Of a DNA stretch of 64,000 nucleotides, positions 22,801-32,067 are shown in pieces (the first letter of the stretch is position 1; the number at the start of each line of letters is the position of its first letter). The position numbers and the translations under genes are program-made. The notes beneath the pieces are model-generated. The model saw only the letters and a list, made by a program, of their open reading frames with translations. It searched no databases and was not told where the DNA came from. This DNA comes from an uncultured Lachnospiraceae bacterium (GTDB lineage: Bacteria > Bacillota > Clostridia > Lachnospirales > Lachnospiraceae). Location: assembly GCA_910587305.1 (NCBI GenBank), contig CAJUKV010000012.1:1-64000 (forward strand). Reading direction: 5' to 3'.

Positions 22801-23685
22801 ATGAAATCTATTTATCGAAACGAGCAATCAAAAAAGGCGGTCTGGCAGTTGTATGACAGGCAGATGGACGACTTGAAAGTTTCATATGCGGACTTGTTTG
22901 TGGATACTTCTTTTGGAAAAACACATATAATCGAATGCGGCAATTTAGGCGGAAAGCCTCTGTTAGTCTTTCATGGCGGCAATGCGACAACCGCTTATAA
23001 TTTGAAATATTGTGGGTTTTTACTGGATGACTTTCATGTTTATGCTGTTGATACAATCGGACACCCCGGTAAAAGCGCAGAGGTTTCTTTATCACCCCGG
23101 AATCAAGATTATGGGAAATGGGCGGTTGATGTAATAAAAGGATTAGGGTTTAATGAAATGGCTTGTTTCGGAGGTTCGTTTGGTGCAGGAATATTGGTAA
23201 AAGCCATGTGTGTTGCGCCGGAGGTCATTAAATGCAGTGTATTGATTGTACCGTCTGCTATTCAAAATGCCCCTACATATAAAAGCGTAAGCATGGCATT
23301 TCCAATGCTCATGTATTGGCTCACACATAAAGAAAAATGGTTCATTAAATGTATTCTCCCAATGGCAATTAAAGCAAGTAACATCACAGAGGATATTTTA
23401 GAAACTGCCCGTTGCAGTATTGATAACGCAAAAATAAAAGCTGTTATGCCCAAGAATGAAAGCTGCAAAAATCTTTGTAAATATCAAAAGCCTGTTTTAG
23501 TTATAGCGGCAGAGAAAGATTGTTTATTTCCTGCTAAGGCCGTATTGCTTAAAGCAAAAAAAGTGTGGAAGCAAAGCGAAAGATATTTATTAAAAGATAG
23601 AGGTCACATAAACGAGTTAACGAATGAAGAAAAGAAAATGATTATAGATTTTTTGATTGATGCGACTTTGTGGGCGTTGAAATGA
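22801..23685 (+). CDS. Alpha/beta hydrolase
   Basis: This 294-residue cytoplasmic hydrolase has an oxyanion region VFHGGNATTA, a nucleophile elbow GGSFGAG (Ser), an acid in AAEKDCLFP (Asp) and a histidine in DRGHINEL, so the full triad is present. There is no signal peptide. The start is taken at ATG 22801, behind TTGGAGAAGAAT. It ends the TetR-led cassette; detoxification of a small ester or peptide ligand sensed by TetR is possible but not shown. Confidence 0.85.
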   Translation: MKSIYRNEQSKKAVWQLYDRQMDDLKVSYADLFVDTSFGKTHIIECGNLGGKPLLVFHGGNATTAYNLKYCGFLLDDFHVYAVDTIGHPGKSAEVSLSPRNQDYGKWAVDVIKGLGFNEMACFGGSFGAGILVKAMCVAPEVIKCSVLIVPSAIQNAPTYKSVSMAFPMLMYWLTHKEKWFIKCILPMAIKASNITEDILETARCSIDNAKIKAVMPKNESCKNLCKYQKPVLVIAAEKDCLFPAKAVLLKAKKVWKQSERYLLKDRGHINELTNEEKKMIIDFLIDATLWALK

Positions 23686-23999
23686 CGGGGGTAAGGGCTT
23701 TATATGTCTATCCTCAAAAATGGCGTTATATTGCGTAACATAAATATTTCTTTTGCGTTTATATAATTAAGTTGCTATAATATTAATGAAAAATTATGAG
23801 GGAGATAATTTTTAACACAAAAAAAGAGCAAATTGTTACAGAAAAAAAACCGAAAAGGATTAAATAATAAAGAATTAGCAAATGACCTTAGTAAAACAAC
23901 GGATGAATTGACTGTAATAGTATATATCCGCCCATAAATAAACAGTGAGAAGTGATTTAGAACACACTTCCCGACATGCCGCTTTGCGGCACAAACAAT
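23686..23999. other. AT-rich intergenic stretch with a possible gene remnant
   Basis: No intact gene is present. A frame at 23809-23937 encodes KGLNNKELANDLSKTTDELT, which looks like a fragment of a helix-turn-helix protein. It has no proper start or ribosome site, so it is at best a remnant. A hairpin GCCGC/GCGGC lies near 23979. The family B repeat starts at 24000. Confidence 0.3.
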
Positions 24000-24110
24000 G
24001 TGTGAAGAATGACCGTCAGGGCATTCTTCTGAGTGTGAAAATAGCTTGCTTTGCAAGCCTTAGTTGTTCTTAGGCGGCGTTTTCTGACGCCTTAGAACTT
24101 CTCTTCACAC
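24000..24110 (-). repeat. Dispersed palindromic repeat, family B, copy 1 (inverted)
   Basis: Read on the reverse strand, this closely matches 57721-57831. The core is bounded by GTGTGAA (24033-24039) and TCTTCACAC (24102-24110). It contains a GTTCTAAGGCGTC/GACGCCTTAGAAC hairpin and a GCTTGC/GCAAGC hairpin. Outside the core is a GAAGAATG/CATTCTTC hairpin (24004-24029), as in the other copy. It carries no gene. The two copies lie in opposite orientations 33 kb apart. Confidence 0.85.
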
Positions 24111-24211
24111 TTTGCACCCTATTTGTCAGCGTTAATGATAAGTTAGTTTCTATACTTCCCTATCACCATAAACATCAAGGTTTGCGGTACTTTTTTTCGA
24201 AGGAAAGGATC

Positions 24212-24313
24212 ATGATGGAAAATATAATGCGAACACAAAAACTCCGAATGAAAAAAATAACCGGTGTAACTGCCTCCCCAGCGGCCTGATAAAGGACAGC
24301 CAAAGCGGGAGGC
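24212..24313 (+). promoter_or_regulatory. Possible leader peptide and attenuator hairpin before the MATE gene
   Basis: GAAGGAAAGGATC precedes ATG at 24212, which opens a 25-codon frame (MMENIMRTQKLRMKKITGVT, then ASPAA) ending at TGA 24287. The stop falls in the loop of a GCCTCCC (24272-24278)/GGGAGGC (24307-24313) hairpin, whose left arm overlaps the last codons. Such geometry is seen in ribosome-controlled attenuators of resistance genes. The MATE gene starts about 200 bases further on, so the link is tentative. Confidence 0.35.
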
Positions 24314-24454
24314 GTCTCCGAATTTTAAATCGAAAGACTATCACAGGAGCGATTTGCTTTTTTGAGCCTTTCTCAGGCCTTTTTCCCATTGCTTATGAAA
24401 AATCGGAAAGAGGTGTCAGATTGAAAAATTAGTCTGGCGACTGATTTTATCAAT

Positions 24455-24513
24455 CACAAATTTATGCTTACGCCCAAATTTGTGGGCTGTTGGAAGCATG
24501 GAGGATTAATATG
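24455..24513 (+). promoter_or_regulatory. Leader element L1 with predicted pseudoknot before the MATE gene
   Basis: Stem 1 is CACAAATTT (24455-24463) with AAATTTGTG (24476-24484), a perfect 9 bp. The first six loop bases, ATGCTT (24464-24469), pair with AAGCAT (24494-24499), which directly abuts the Shine-Dalgarno GGAGG (24500-24504). A stacked H-type pseudoknot ending at the ribosome site is predicted. The sequence belongs to the L1 leader family. Confidence 0.65.
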
Positions 24514-25854
24514 AAAAAAGTTGCGGATATGACCCAGGGACGGCCGCTGGGTCTGTTAGTGCGTTTTGCAGTACCCTTGCTGGTTGGCAGCCTGTGCCAG
24601 CTATTGTACACCACGGCGGACAGTGCGGTAGTCGGCCAGATGCTCGGGGTCAATGCCTTTGCGGCAGTGGGGGCCTGCGGGTTTTTAAGCTGGCTGGTTA
24701 CCGACATAATACTTGGCCTGACGCAGGGGTTTGGAATCCTTTTTGGCCAGTTGTTTGGAAAGAAACAGTGGCCGCTATTAAGACAGGCAATTACTGCAAC
24801 AGTGGTAATCGGGCTGGGCGTCGGCGCGGTAATGACTGTGATTGGCCTGATGACCACAGAGGCCGTACTGCGCCTGATGAACACGCCGGAGAGCATTCTG
24901 CCCCTTGCCGTGAGTTATTTACAGGTACTGTTTTGCGGTATTCTCGTAACCATGTTTAACCGGCTGGCATTTACTCTGCTTTTGTCTTTGGGGAATAGCC
25001 GGACTCCTGTGACAGGGAACATCGTCTCATGTGTTCTGAACATTATCCTTGATATTATATTGGTTGGAGCGCTGGAATGGGGTGTACGGGGAGCTGCCGT
25101 GGCCACTGTGCTGGCCCAGTTTGCCTGTCTCGTATATTGTTTGATAAAACTGCTGGATATTCCTGAGTTAAGGCCGATGGATTTGCGGCCGTCTTTGGCG
25201 CTTATGGGAAAACTGCTGCGCTTGGGCGGACCGCTGGCTTTTCGTAACGGAGTGATTTCCCTGGGCGGGCTGTTTGTACAGTCTGCCATAAATGGATATG
25301 GTACGCTTTTTGTGGCTGGCATGGCCGTAGTAGAAAAATATTTTGGCCTGCTTAATTTACCGGGCGATGCTTTAGAGGGAGCTTTCGCAAATTTCAGCGC
25401 TCAAAACTACGGCGCCGGCCGCTTGGATCGGTTCAAGGAAGGTTTGAGATGCAGTGTGCTGCTGGCACTGGCCTGTTGGGGAGTGATAGCCGTGGGGGTG
25501 CTTGGTTGGGGCCGGGAGCTTCTTGGCCTGCTGGTTTCCGGCAGTCCTGAAGAACTGGAATTGCTTTTAAATGTGGGGTGTGAGTATTTGACAGTGCTGG
25601 TTCTAAGCATACCGATGATGTACCTGCTTTGCCTGTACCGATCGGGTTTGGAGGGAATGGGAAACGTCCTTGCGCCCACTTTCTCCGGCTTTATGGAGCT
25701 GGGCATGCGTATCATGGCGATTCTGTTTTTACCAAAGCTGCTGGGCCGGTGGGCCATATACATAGCCAACCCGCTTGGATGGTTGAGTGCGTTGCTCCTG
25801 CTGGCGTTTTCCTACTATCGGGTGTATCGGCAGAAATCAGGAAAACGGGGATAA
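24511..25854 (+). CDS. MATE-family efflux transporter
   Basis: This 447-residue membrane protein has about twelve transmembrane segments in two homologous halves and a typical N-terminal MATE segment (LLVRFAVPLLVGSLCQLLYT, then TADSAVVGQ). MATE proteins export cationic drugs or metabolites using sodium or proton gradients. The ATG at 24511 follows GGAGGATTAAT; the frame is open to 24490 but without a ribosome site. The preceding region holds a possible leader peptide and a pseudoknot leader, so translation may be regulated. Confidence 0.92.
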   Translation: MKKVADMTQGRPLGLLVRFAVPLLVGSLCQLLYTTADSAVVGQMLGVNAFAAVGACGFLSWLVTDIILGLTQGFGILFGQLFGKKQWPLLRQAITATVVIGLGVGAVMTVIGLMTTEAVLRLMNTPESILPLAVSYLQVLFCGILVTMFNRLAFTLLLSLGNSRTPVTGNIVSCVLNIILDIILVGALEWGVRGAAVATVLAQFACLVYCLIKLLDIPELRPMDLRPSLALMGKLLRLGGPLAFRNGVISLGGLFVQSAINGYGTLFVAGMAVVEKYFGLLNLPGDALEGAFANFSAQNYGAGRLDRFKEGLRCSVLLALACWGVIAVGVLGWGRELLGLLVSGSPEELELLLNVGCEYLTVLVLSIPMMYLLCLYRSGLEGMGNVLAPTFSGFMELGMRIMAILFLPKLLGRWAIYIANPLGWLSALLLLAFSYYRVYRQKSGKRG

Positions 25855-25885
25855 GCAAAGCTTGCGGTATGCAGGGGGAATAAAA
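25855..25885 (+). promoter_or_regulatory. Leader element L2 with ribosome binding site before the SpoU gene
   Basis: GCAAAGCTTGCGGTATGCAG with GGGG following repeats the sequence at 3271-3294 (GCAAAGCTTGCAGTGTGCAG, then GAGG), where it precedes the glgB leader ORF. GCAA/TTGC can form a small hairpin. In both places it ends in a Shine-Dalgarno sequence. Confidence 0.45.
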
Positions 25886-26707
25886 ATGAAGGAAACAAAA
25901 ATATTCAGTAAGAACAGCATCTTTCAAAAATTTGAAGTACTAAAAACAAACCGGAATAAACGCTACCGGTACAATGAATTTCTGGTTGAAGGGGTTCGCA
26001 GCCTTAACGAGGCGGTAAAGAACAATTGGAAAATTAATTCTTTTCTTTATGATAAAAATAATCTTTCCGACTGGGCGGCAAATATGATAAGCAAGGTAAA
26101 TACGGATTTAAATTATTGCCTGACACCGGAACTTATGAAAGCGTTAAGCGGAAAGGGAGATACCTCGGAATTAATGGCGGTAATCGAAATGCGAAAGGAC
26201 AAACTTGAGAATGTTATGCTTTCCGAAAATCCTTTTATAGTTTTGTTTGACCGTCCGTCAAACAAGGGAAATCTTGGTACTATGATACGCTCGTGTGATG
26301 CTATGGGAGCGGATATGCTTATCATTACCGGCCATTCGGTGGATTTATACGACACGGACGTGGTGGTTTCGGCAATGGGTTCATTTTTTAATCTGCCTGT
26401 TGTCAGAATTTCCGACAATAAGGTGTTGTTTGATTATATCGACGAATTGAAAAACAGATATACCAATTTTATGACAATCGGGACTACGGCGCACAGGGAA
26501 AATCCTGTTTACTCCGTCGATCTGACTTGTCCGCTTATGTTGATGATGGGAAATGAAACGATGGGATTAAACAGGGCATTTAAGGATTATTGTGACATGC
26601 TTTGTACGATTCCAATGTCTGAAAAATCTTATGCCACATCATTTAATGTAAGTTGCGCCGCTTCAATACTGATGTATGAAATTGCAAGGCAAAGAGGAGG
26701 GAAATAG
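25886..26707 (+). CDS. TrmH/SpoU-family RNA 2-prime-O-methyltransferase
   Basis: This 273-residue SPOUT enzyme has an N-terminal substrate-binding domain (YNEFLVEGVRSLNEAV) and the three SpoU motifs: DRPSNKGNLGTMIRSCDAMG, LMMGNETMGLNRAFKD and IPMSEKSYATSFNVSCAAS. It presumably methylates a ribose in rRNA or tRNA using S-adenosylmethionine. The family includes RlmB, TrmH and the thiostrepton-resistance enzyme, and the target here cannot be told. The ATG at 25886 follows CAGGGGGAATAAAA, and the longer frame into the MATE gene is not used. Confidence 0.88.
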   Translation: MKETKIFSKNSIFQKFEVLKTNRNKRYRYNEFLVEGVRSLNEAVKNNWKINSFLYDKNNLSDWAANMISKVNTDLNYCLTPELMKALSGKGDTSELMAVIEMRKDKLENVMLSENPFIVLFDRPSNKGNLGTMIRSCDAMGADMLIITGHSVDLYDTDVVVSAMGSFFNLPVVRISDNKVLFDYIDELKNRYTNFMTIGTTAHRENPVYSVDLTCPLMLMMGNETMGLNRAFKDYCDMLCTIPMSEKSYATSFNVSCAASILMYEIARQRGGK

Positions 26708-26735
26708 TGTTTTTTGCCTGTTGGAAGAATTCATT

Positions 26736-26763
26736 TTGCTTTTCAGGAAATGTTTGCTATACT
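26736..26763 (+). promoter_or_regulatory. Possible promoter of the giant flagellin gene
   Basis: TTGCTT (26736-26741), a 16-base spacer and TATACT (26758-26763) fit a sigma-A promoter. I see no sigma-28 (FliA/SigD) site such as TAAA...GCCGATAA in the 155 bases before the start, which would be usual for flagellin. Confidence 0.4.
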
Positions 26764-26917
26764 AAATATACGGTATTAAATACATAATCATGCCAAAGCG
26801 TGTTTGAAAATTCATTTGGGCCAAAACTTCCACAAATTGTGGCGTACATATTGTACACATCTGACAGAAAGCAACTTTGAAGCGCGCTCCGGTCAAAATG
26901 CAGGGAGGCTGTTATAT

Positions 26918-29900
26918 ATGAATATATCCATACAAAATAATTTATTAGCGATGAATGCCAACAGACAGTATAAAATAAATACGGTCAATTATGCCAAAAC
27001 GACGGAAAAAACCTCGTCAGGATACCGAATCAACCGCGCCGCGGACGATGCGTCAGGACTTGCCATTTCCGAAAAAATGCGCAGGCAGATCAGAGGGCTG
27101 AATCAGGGCACGCTCAATGCCCGGGACGGCATATCCTGGGTGCAGACAGGTGACGGTACCTTAAATGAAGCCCATGAAATACTGCACAGGATGACGCAGC
27201 TTTCCGTCAAATCTTTGAATGAAACCTGTACCGACGATGATCGGGAAATGATGCAGGCGGAGTTTGATCAGCTGCAGTCTGAGATTGATAAATTAACCGA
27301 CAGCGCCACATTTAACCAAAAACATATTTTTCAGGAGCATGAGAACCCTTATTATCAGTTTGAAGGAAGTGCCGTGTGGCTGCAGGATCAGCGCCATGTG
27401 ATTACGGACGGTGCAAACGACCTGACCGTGGAATACCGGATTCTGGAATCAGACACGCCCACAACTAAAACAATCACCGTGCCGGCCGGCGTATATACCA
27501 CACAGGCGCTGATTGACGAGATTGATACGGCGCTGGAGAACGCGGGGCTTATCGAGGAAGGGGTTGTGCTTGAATATACCGGGGACGGACGCTGCAACCT
27601 CAATCTGGAAGGCGGCGAGAAGATTGACAATGTTTCCGGCGGCCTTTCCTACCTGCTCTATGACAGCTTTGGGGGAGGCAGTCTGGGCGCTCTGATAGGC
27701 ACCACAATATTTCAGACGGAAAATTCCCGGCTGCCCATTGCCGCCGGCTATAACGATGAGATGTCCTTTACGGTGGTCAACACCGACGGAAGCTCACATC
27801 CGGTTTCGATTAAAATTCCTGCGGGCAATTATAACCGGGATGAGCTGTTGACCATCCTGCAGGACGAACTTGATAAGACGCCCGGCAACACCGTGAAGGC
27901 GACAAAACATGGCACGGGCATCAGGCTTGCCAGCGAAGAAAGCATTATCACCGGCTTTAAAGGCAATATGTTTAAAATTGATACCGGAGAATATACCTAC
28001 ACTTCCGTCTTCTACGACAATGTGCAGGAAAGTGAGGTCAGGTTTACCCCCGGCAAGTTTACCGGCGCGGCAATCCTCCCCACACCATACCACTCCACGG
28101 GCAGTCAATATCCGGAGAATCAGCTTTTTGATATCCGCAAAGGGGTAAACGATACATTGGTGCTAAAGCCCAATGGAGTGACACAGGAGACGGTTATCAC
28201 AATCCCTGAGAAGCAGTATAACATGAGTGAAATGGTTGCCTTTCTCAATGGTCAGATGACGCCTCTGGGCCTGAAAGTGAGCCAGTACAGCAACAGCAAC
28301 GGAAATTTTCAGGGGATTACCATTGAGTCCACAGAAAAAGGCATTACAAGCGCAGTGGGTTTTATACCGGAAAAGTGCACTGCCTACGAGACTCTTTTCG
28401 TCCGTCACTCGTATAAGGTGCCGGACCGCGGCGCTGCCTACGACAATGAAACAAAGGCGGATGTAACGGCCCTGTTAAAAAGCGGAAGCAACTATGTGGT
28501 GGACGGAGCCTCCACGCTTCCTCTCAATATCGTAAAGGGTACAAATGATCAGTTCAAGTTGACGCTGAACAATACTTCCACCTATATCATCACTTTAGAT
28601 GCGGGCGAATATAAAACCGCAGATGAAATCAGGGCCGCTATAGATAAACAGCTCAACGGAAGTTCCGCTCCCAGCGGTTATAAAGGGCTTTTAGAAGTAA
28701 GCCTGACTGCGGATAATAAGATATTGCTTCAGGGAAACCGCTCGGTAGATTTGATTACCGTGGGGAAAGTCGATGGCAATAGCGGATATGAGGATATTTT
28801 TGTAGGGCAAAAGAAGATAACGCAATATTCGCCTCCGCAGCATACCACTGTCACCAATACCAATGCCATTTTGCCTGACGGCACGGTAAAGGTAACGTCC
28901 TCCCAAAAGAATATGGTAGTTTGGATAGACGGCGAACCGAAAAATGTTACTTTGCCCGTGGGCGACCATGTGTCCCAGAAGGATATCCTGGACAAAATCA
29001 ACGATTCGCTAAAGGATACAAAGGCGCCGAATACCTTTTATAACGTAAATGTGACGGGCGAAAATAAAAATTTACATTTTACGGTTCCCACACATAAGAG
29101 CGAGATTCTCTATCCGGGCCTTCCGTCTAATTTCAGTGCAAAAGGAACATATAAGGGAGATCCTCAGGGCGTAGCCGGCGGATACCAGGAGAATAAACCG
29201 GCGTCATTGACCGTTTCGAAAACGCTGCCGGATACAATCACGATCACAGGCTCCAACAAACATTTTGCGTGCACCCTGAACGGATTAGGCGGAAGCGAGC
29301 GAAAAGAAATTGCGTTTGACCTTCCGGAAAAGACCTATACCCGTGACGAACTGGTGGCAAATTTGCAGGCGCAGATAAATGCACAGTGCGGTGCAGGGCC
29401 GGAGAAGTACGGCGGCCTTAAGGTTTCGCTTAATTCCGCCAATTGTCTGGTATTTACCGCCGGCCTTATAGGCGGCAACGGCGCGGAAGGCCGTGGGGAT
29501 ACCACACAGGTTCTAAGCAGTCCGGCTGCCAGCTCCTTCCTGAAAGGGTTGTATGAGCAGAAGTCTCCGGCTTCCATTGTCTTAGGGGATTATTATGGAA
29601 AAGGAACAATCAAATATCCTGTGGACTTTGGCGGCGGTCAATCCTTTACTTTCCAGCTAAAGACCCCGTCCGATCAGAGCCAGCGGGATGTAACCGTGCC
29701 TCTGGCCGGTTCCTATAACAATGGGACAGAGCTGGCCGAGTATATTTCACAACAATTATCCGCCTATGGAATTCCTGTCAAGGCGTCCGCCAGTGGAAAT
29801 CAGTTAAAACTTACCACCACGGAAGGCAGTAACGGTTACGAGCTTTCCTTTGACTCAAGGAAGGCCGGCAATGCGGCGGACAGTATGTTTGGCGGAGACG

Positions 29901-31912
29901 CCCATAAACTGGAATACACTACGGGCGCGGCGGCTACCATAGGCTGTAATGTACAGGACAGCTTTGAAATTGACGCCTCCCATAACGAATTTATTATCAA
30001 CATTGACGGTGCGCCTCATAAAGTGATTTTGGATGGCGGGACTTATGACTTAAATCGGCTGGTCACAGAATTGAACGGAAAGCTTGGCGGCGTGGCGAAT
30101 GTGAGTGCCGATGGGAAGCGCCTTCATTTTGAGACAAAATCGCAAAACGGGACGAACTCAAAGATTCAAATACAATATGGAACAGGCGGTTCTTCCATGA
30201 TTCGGATTTTTGGAGAGCATGTAGTTCCGGGCGCCACCGCCTCTTTTAATAAGGATGGATACTTAGAAATTACAAGGAATGCTCCCGGCGGTATCGTGCA
30301 GGTAGACTCCAATTCCGGCGGCCCTTTCCAGCTCCCCAAAACGGATATTTCCTATCCTGATATAACGAAGGGATTCCATTCCAATATGCATTCCTATATT
30401 CAGGGGATGCCTGTCAGTCTGAACGGTAATGGTAAGGTGGCAATCAACCAATGGAATAAAGAGCTTACCTTGCGATATACCACGAATTATACCGGCACAT
30501 CCAGCTTGTATGGAAGCAAATCCGTCACCCTGGATGAAGGGGAATACACCCTGAAAGAACTTGCCGCCGCCCTGGAGGCAAAGCTTGGCTCCGAATTCCA
30601 TGTACTGGAAAAGGATGGTGGGATTCGCATCGAAGCGGCCAATCCGGGCAGCACCTTCCGTTTCAGACCGAGCCCTGCTTCGTCCGGGCAGCCGGATTGC
30701 TCCGGAGGCTTTTATAAGCAAATCCTCTGCTCGCCGGGACAGAACATGCAGGAAGGCAAAGCCGTGGACAGCCCCGGAGGGCAGACCCTCCATCCGGCTT
30801 ATGTTATGGGAAGAAAGGACATTAAGCATCAAATAACGAATATTCAACGGGGCGTCAATGATGGTCTGGGGATGGAATTTACGCTGGGCGGGCAGACATA
30901 TCCCCTTTCCATGACGCTTGATCCGGGTTCTTATACTTCGGACGCGTTGCTTGCCCAGGTTCAGGAAAAGCTGGATGAAGCGCTGGTTAAGGCCGGACTC
31001 AAAAAGGGGCTTATTGAGGCGGGAATCGGTGGCTTTAACACCGGGGTTGCCGGCTCCAACGACGATAATGCCCTGCATTTTATTCTCTCCACAAAGATAT
31101 CACTCCCCGAGAACAGCGCGGGGCGCTGTGTGATTGAGGCTGTCAGCGGTACTGCGGCTTTCAGCATCTTTTATCAGACGGAAGGAGATATTTCCAGAGC
31201 TTACATAGAAGGCACGAAGGATTTGAGTAACGGCGTCAAGATTACGGATAAGAACGGGGAATTGTCTTTTCAGGTGGATGGCCAGGACTATACCGTACAG
31301 ATTCCGCCAAAGGACGGCGGCGGCTCTTACGCGCCGGATGAGCTTGTGGAGAAACTGAACGAACTGTTAAAAAAAGACTCTATTCCGCTCAGCGCATCCA
31401 TAGAGGACGGAAAGCTGCATCTTTTGCACACAAAATTTGGAACGCATACCATAGGGAATATTTCAGGTTCCGCCAAGAACGTTCTGTTCTTTACGGAATC
31501 CGGCAGCAAGGAAATAGACCGCGGGATTTCCGTACAGCTTAGCAGCATCCTGAACGACCGGATACGGATAGAGCGGCCGGTAGTGACTACTGTCTCCATA
31601 GGAATTAATTCCGTACTGGTTTCCAAAACCAAATATGCAAACAAAGCGCTGAAACGGTTGAAGAAGGCAACGCAGCGGATTTCGGAGATACGTTCTTACT
31701 TCGGCTCCATGCAGAACCGATTAGAACACGCCGTCAACAACAATGAGAATAAGTCGGAGAAAACAACATCGGCGGAATCCGTCATCAGGGATGCCGATAT
31801 GTCCCGGGAGCTTGAGACTTATGCGCAGCTGCGTATACTGCAGCAGGCCGACGAAGCGATGATTGCCCAGGCCAACCAGGTTCAGCAGAGGGTGCTCCAG
31901 CTTTTAAGCTGA
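26918..31912 (+). CDS. Giant flagellin with about eleven internal repeat modules
   Basis: The 1664 residues start with a canonical flagellin N-domain (about 1-140: LLAMNANRQYKINT, KTSSGYRINRAADDASGLAI, SEKMRRQIRGL). They end with a canonical C-domain (about 1550-1664: AESVIRDADMSRE...ILQQADEAMIAQANQVQQRV). Typical flagellins are 270-600 residues. Between the ends lie about eleven diverged copies of a ~60-70 residue module with the course ND-x-hydrophobic...V-x-LP/PAG-x-Y-(6)-EL/DEL-hydrophobic...DG-x-L-x-hydrophobic, starting near 27409, 27750, 28145, 28540, 28905, 29250, 29630, 29980, 30450, 30850 and 31255. They resemble the flagellin/hook 'IN' motif. I see no HExxH protease motif. GGGAGG precedes the ATG at 26918. 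No other flagellar gene is adjacent. Confidence 0.9.
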   Translation: MNISIQNNLLAMNANRQYKINTVNYAKTTEKTSSGYRINRAADDASGLAISEKMRRQIRGLNQGTLNARDGISWVQTGDGTLNEAHEILHRMTQLSVKSLNETCTDDDREMMQAEFDQLQSEIDKLTDSATFNQKHIFQEHENPYYQFEGSAVWLQDQRHVITDGANDLTVEYRILESDTPTTKTITVPAGVYTTQALIDEIDTALENAGLIEEGVVLEYTGDGRCNLNLEGGEKIDNVSGGLSYLLYDSFGGGSLGALIGTTIFQTENSRLPIAAGYNDEMSFTVVNTDGSSHPVSIKIPAGNYNRDELLTILQDELDKTPGNTVKATKHGTGIRLASEESIITGFKGNMFKIDTGEYTYTSVFYDNVQESEVRFTPGKFTGAAILPTPYHSTGSQYPENQLFDIRKGVNDTLVLKPNGVTQETVITIPEKQYNMSEMVAFLNGQMTPLGLKVSQYSNSNGNFQGITIESTEKGITSAVGFIPEKCTAYETLFVRHSYKVPDRGAAYDNETKADVTALLKSGSNYVVDGASTLPLNIVKGTNDQFKLTLNNTSTYIITLDAGEYKTADEIRAAIDKQLNGSSAPSGYKGLLEVSLTADNKILLQGNRSVDLITVGKVDGNSGYEDIFVGQKKITQYSPPQHTTVTNTNAILPDGTVKVTSSQKNMVVWIDGEPKNVTLPVGDHVSQKDILDKINDSLKDTKAPNTFYNVNVTGENKNLHFTVPTHKSEILYPGLPSNFSAKGTYKGDPQGVAGGYQENKPASLTVSKTLPDTITITGSNKHFACTLNGLGGSERKEIAFDLPEKTYTRDELVANLQAQINAQCGAGPEKYGGLKVSLNSANCLVFTAGLIGGNGAEGRGDTTQVLSSPAASSFLKGLYEQKSPASIVLGDYYGKGTIKYPVDFGGGQSFTFQLKTPSDQSQRDVTVPLAGSYNNGTELAEYISQQLSAYGIPVKASASGNQLKLTTTEGSNGYELSFDSRKAGNAADSMFGGDAHKLEYTTGAAATIGCNVQDSFEIDASHNEFIINIDGAPHKVILDGGTYDLNRLVTELNGKLGGVANVSADGKRLHFETKSQNGTNSKIQIQYGTGGSSMIRIFGEHVVPGATASFNKDGYLEITRNAPGGIVQVDSNSGGPFQLPKTDISYPDITKGFHSNMHSYIQGMPVSLNGNGKVAINQWNKELTLRYTTNYTGTSSLYGSKSVTLDEGEYTLKELAAALEAKLGSEFHVLEKDGGIRIEAANPGSTFRFRPSPASSGQPDCSGGFYKQILCSPGQNMQEGKAVDSPGGQTLHPAYVMGRKDIKHQITNIQRGVNDGLGMEFTLGGQTYPLSMTLDPGSYTSDALLAQVQEKLDEALVKAGLKKGLIEAGIGGFNTGVAGSNDDNALHFILSTKISLPENSAGRCVIEAVSGTAAFSIFYQTEGDISRAYIEGTKDLSNGVKITDKNGELSFQVDGQDYTVQIPPKDGGGSYAPDELVEKLNELLKKDSIPLSASIEDGKLHLLHTKFGTHTIGNISGSAKNVLFFTESGSKEIDRGISVQLSSILNDRIRIERPVVTTVSIGINSVLVSKTKYANKALKRLKKATQRISEIRSYFGSMQNRLEHAVNNNENKSEKTTSAESVIRDADMSRELETYAQLRILQQADEAMIAQANQVQQRVLQLLS

Positions 31913-32067
31913 CGCTCCCGGCGGTTATGTAATGATATAAATTTTTATAGACATTTAACCGATATTAATTTACAATAAAGAAGAATTTGATTGAAAATAA
32001 AAATTTTACCCATTAGGTTTTATACTGCGTCAGATAATTAACAGGAACTAATGGTCGGAGGATTAAG

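Noticed and set aside
24000..24110. Insertion-sequence remnant with transposase
   Set aside because: The element has terminal inverted repeats but no coding capacity; no transposase gene is in the window, so it is listed as a repeat.
26918..31912. Flagellinolysin (flagellin with an internal metalloprotease)
   Set aside because: No HExxH zinc motif is visible in the central region; the middle is repeat modules.
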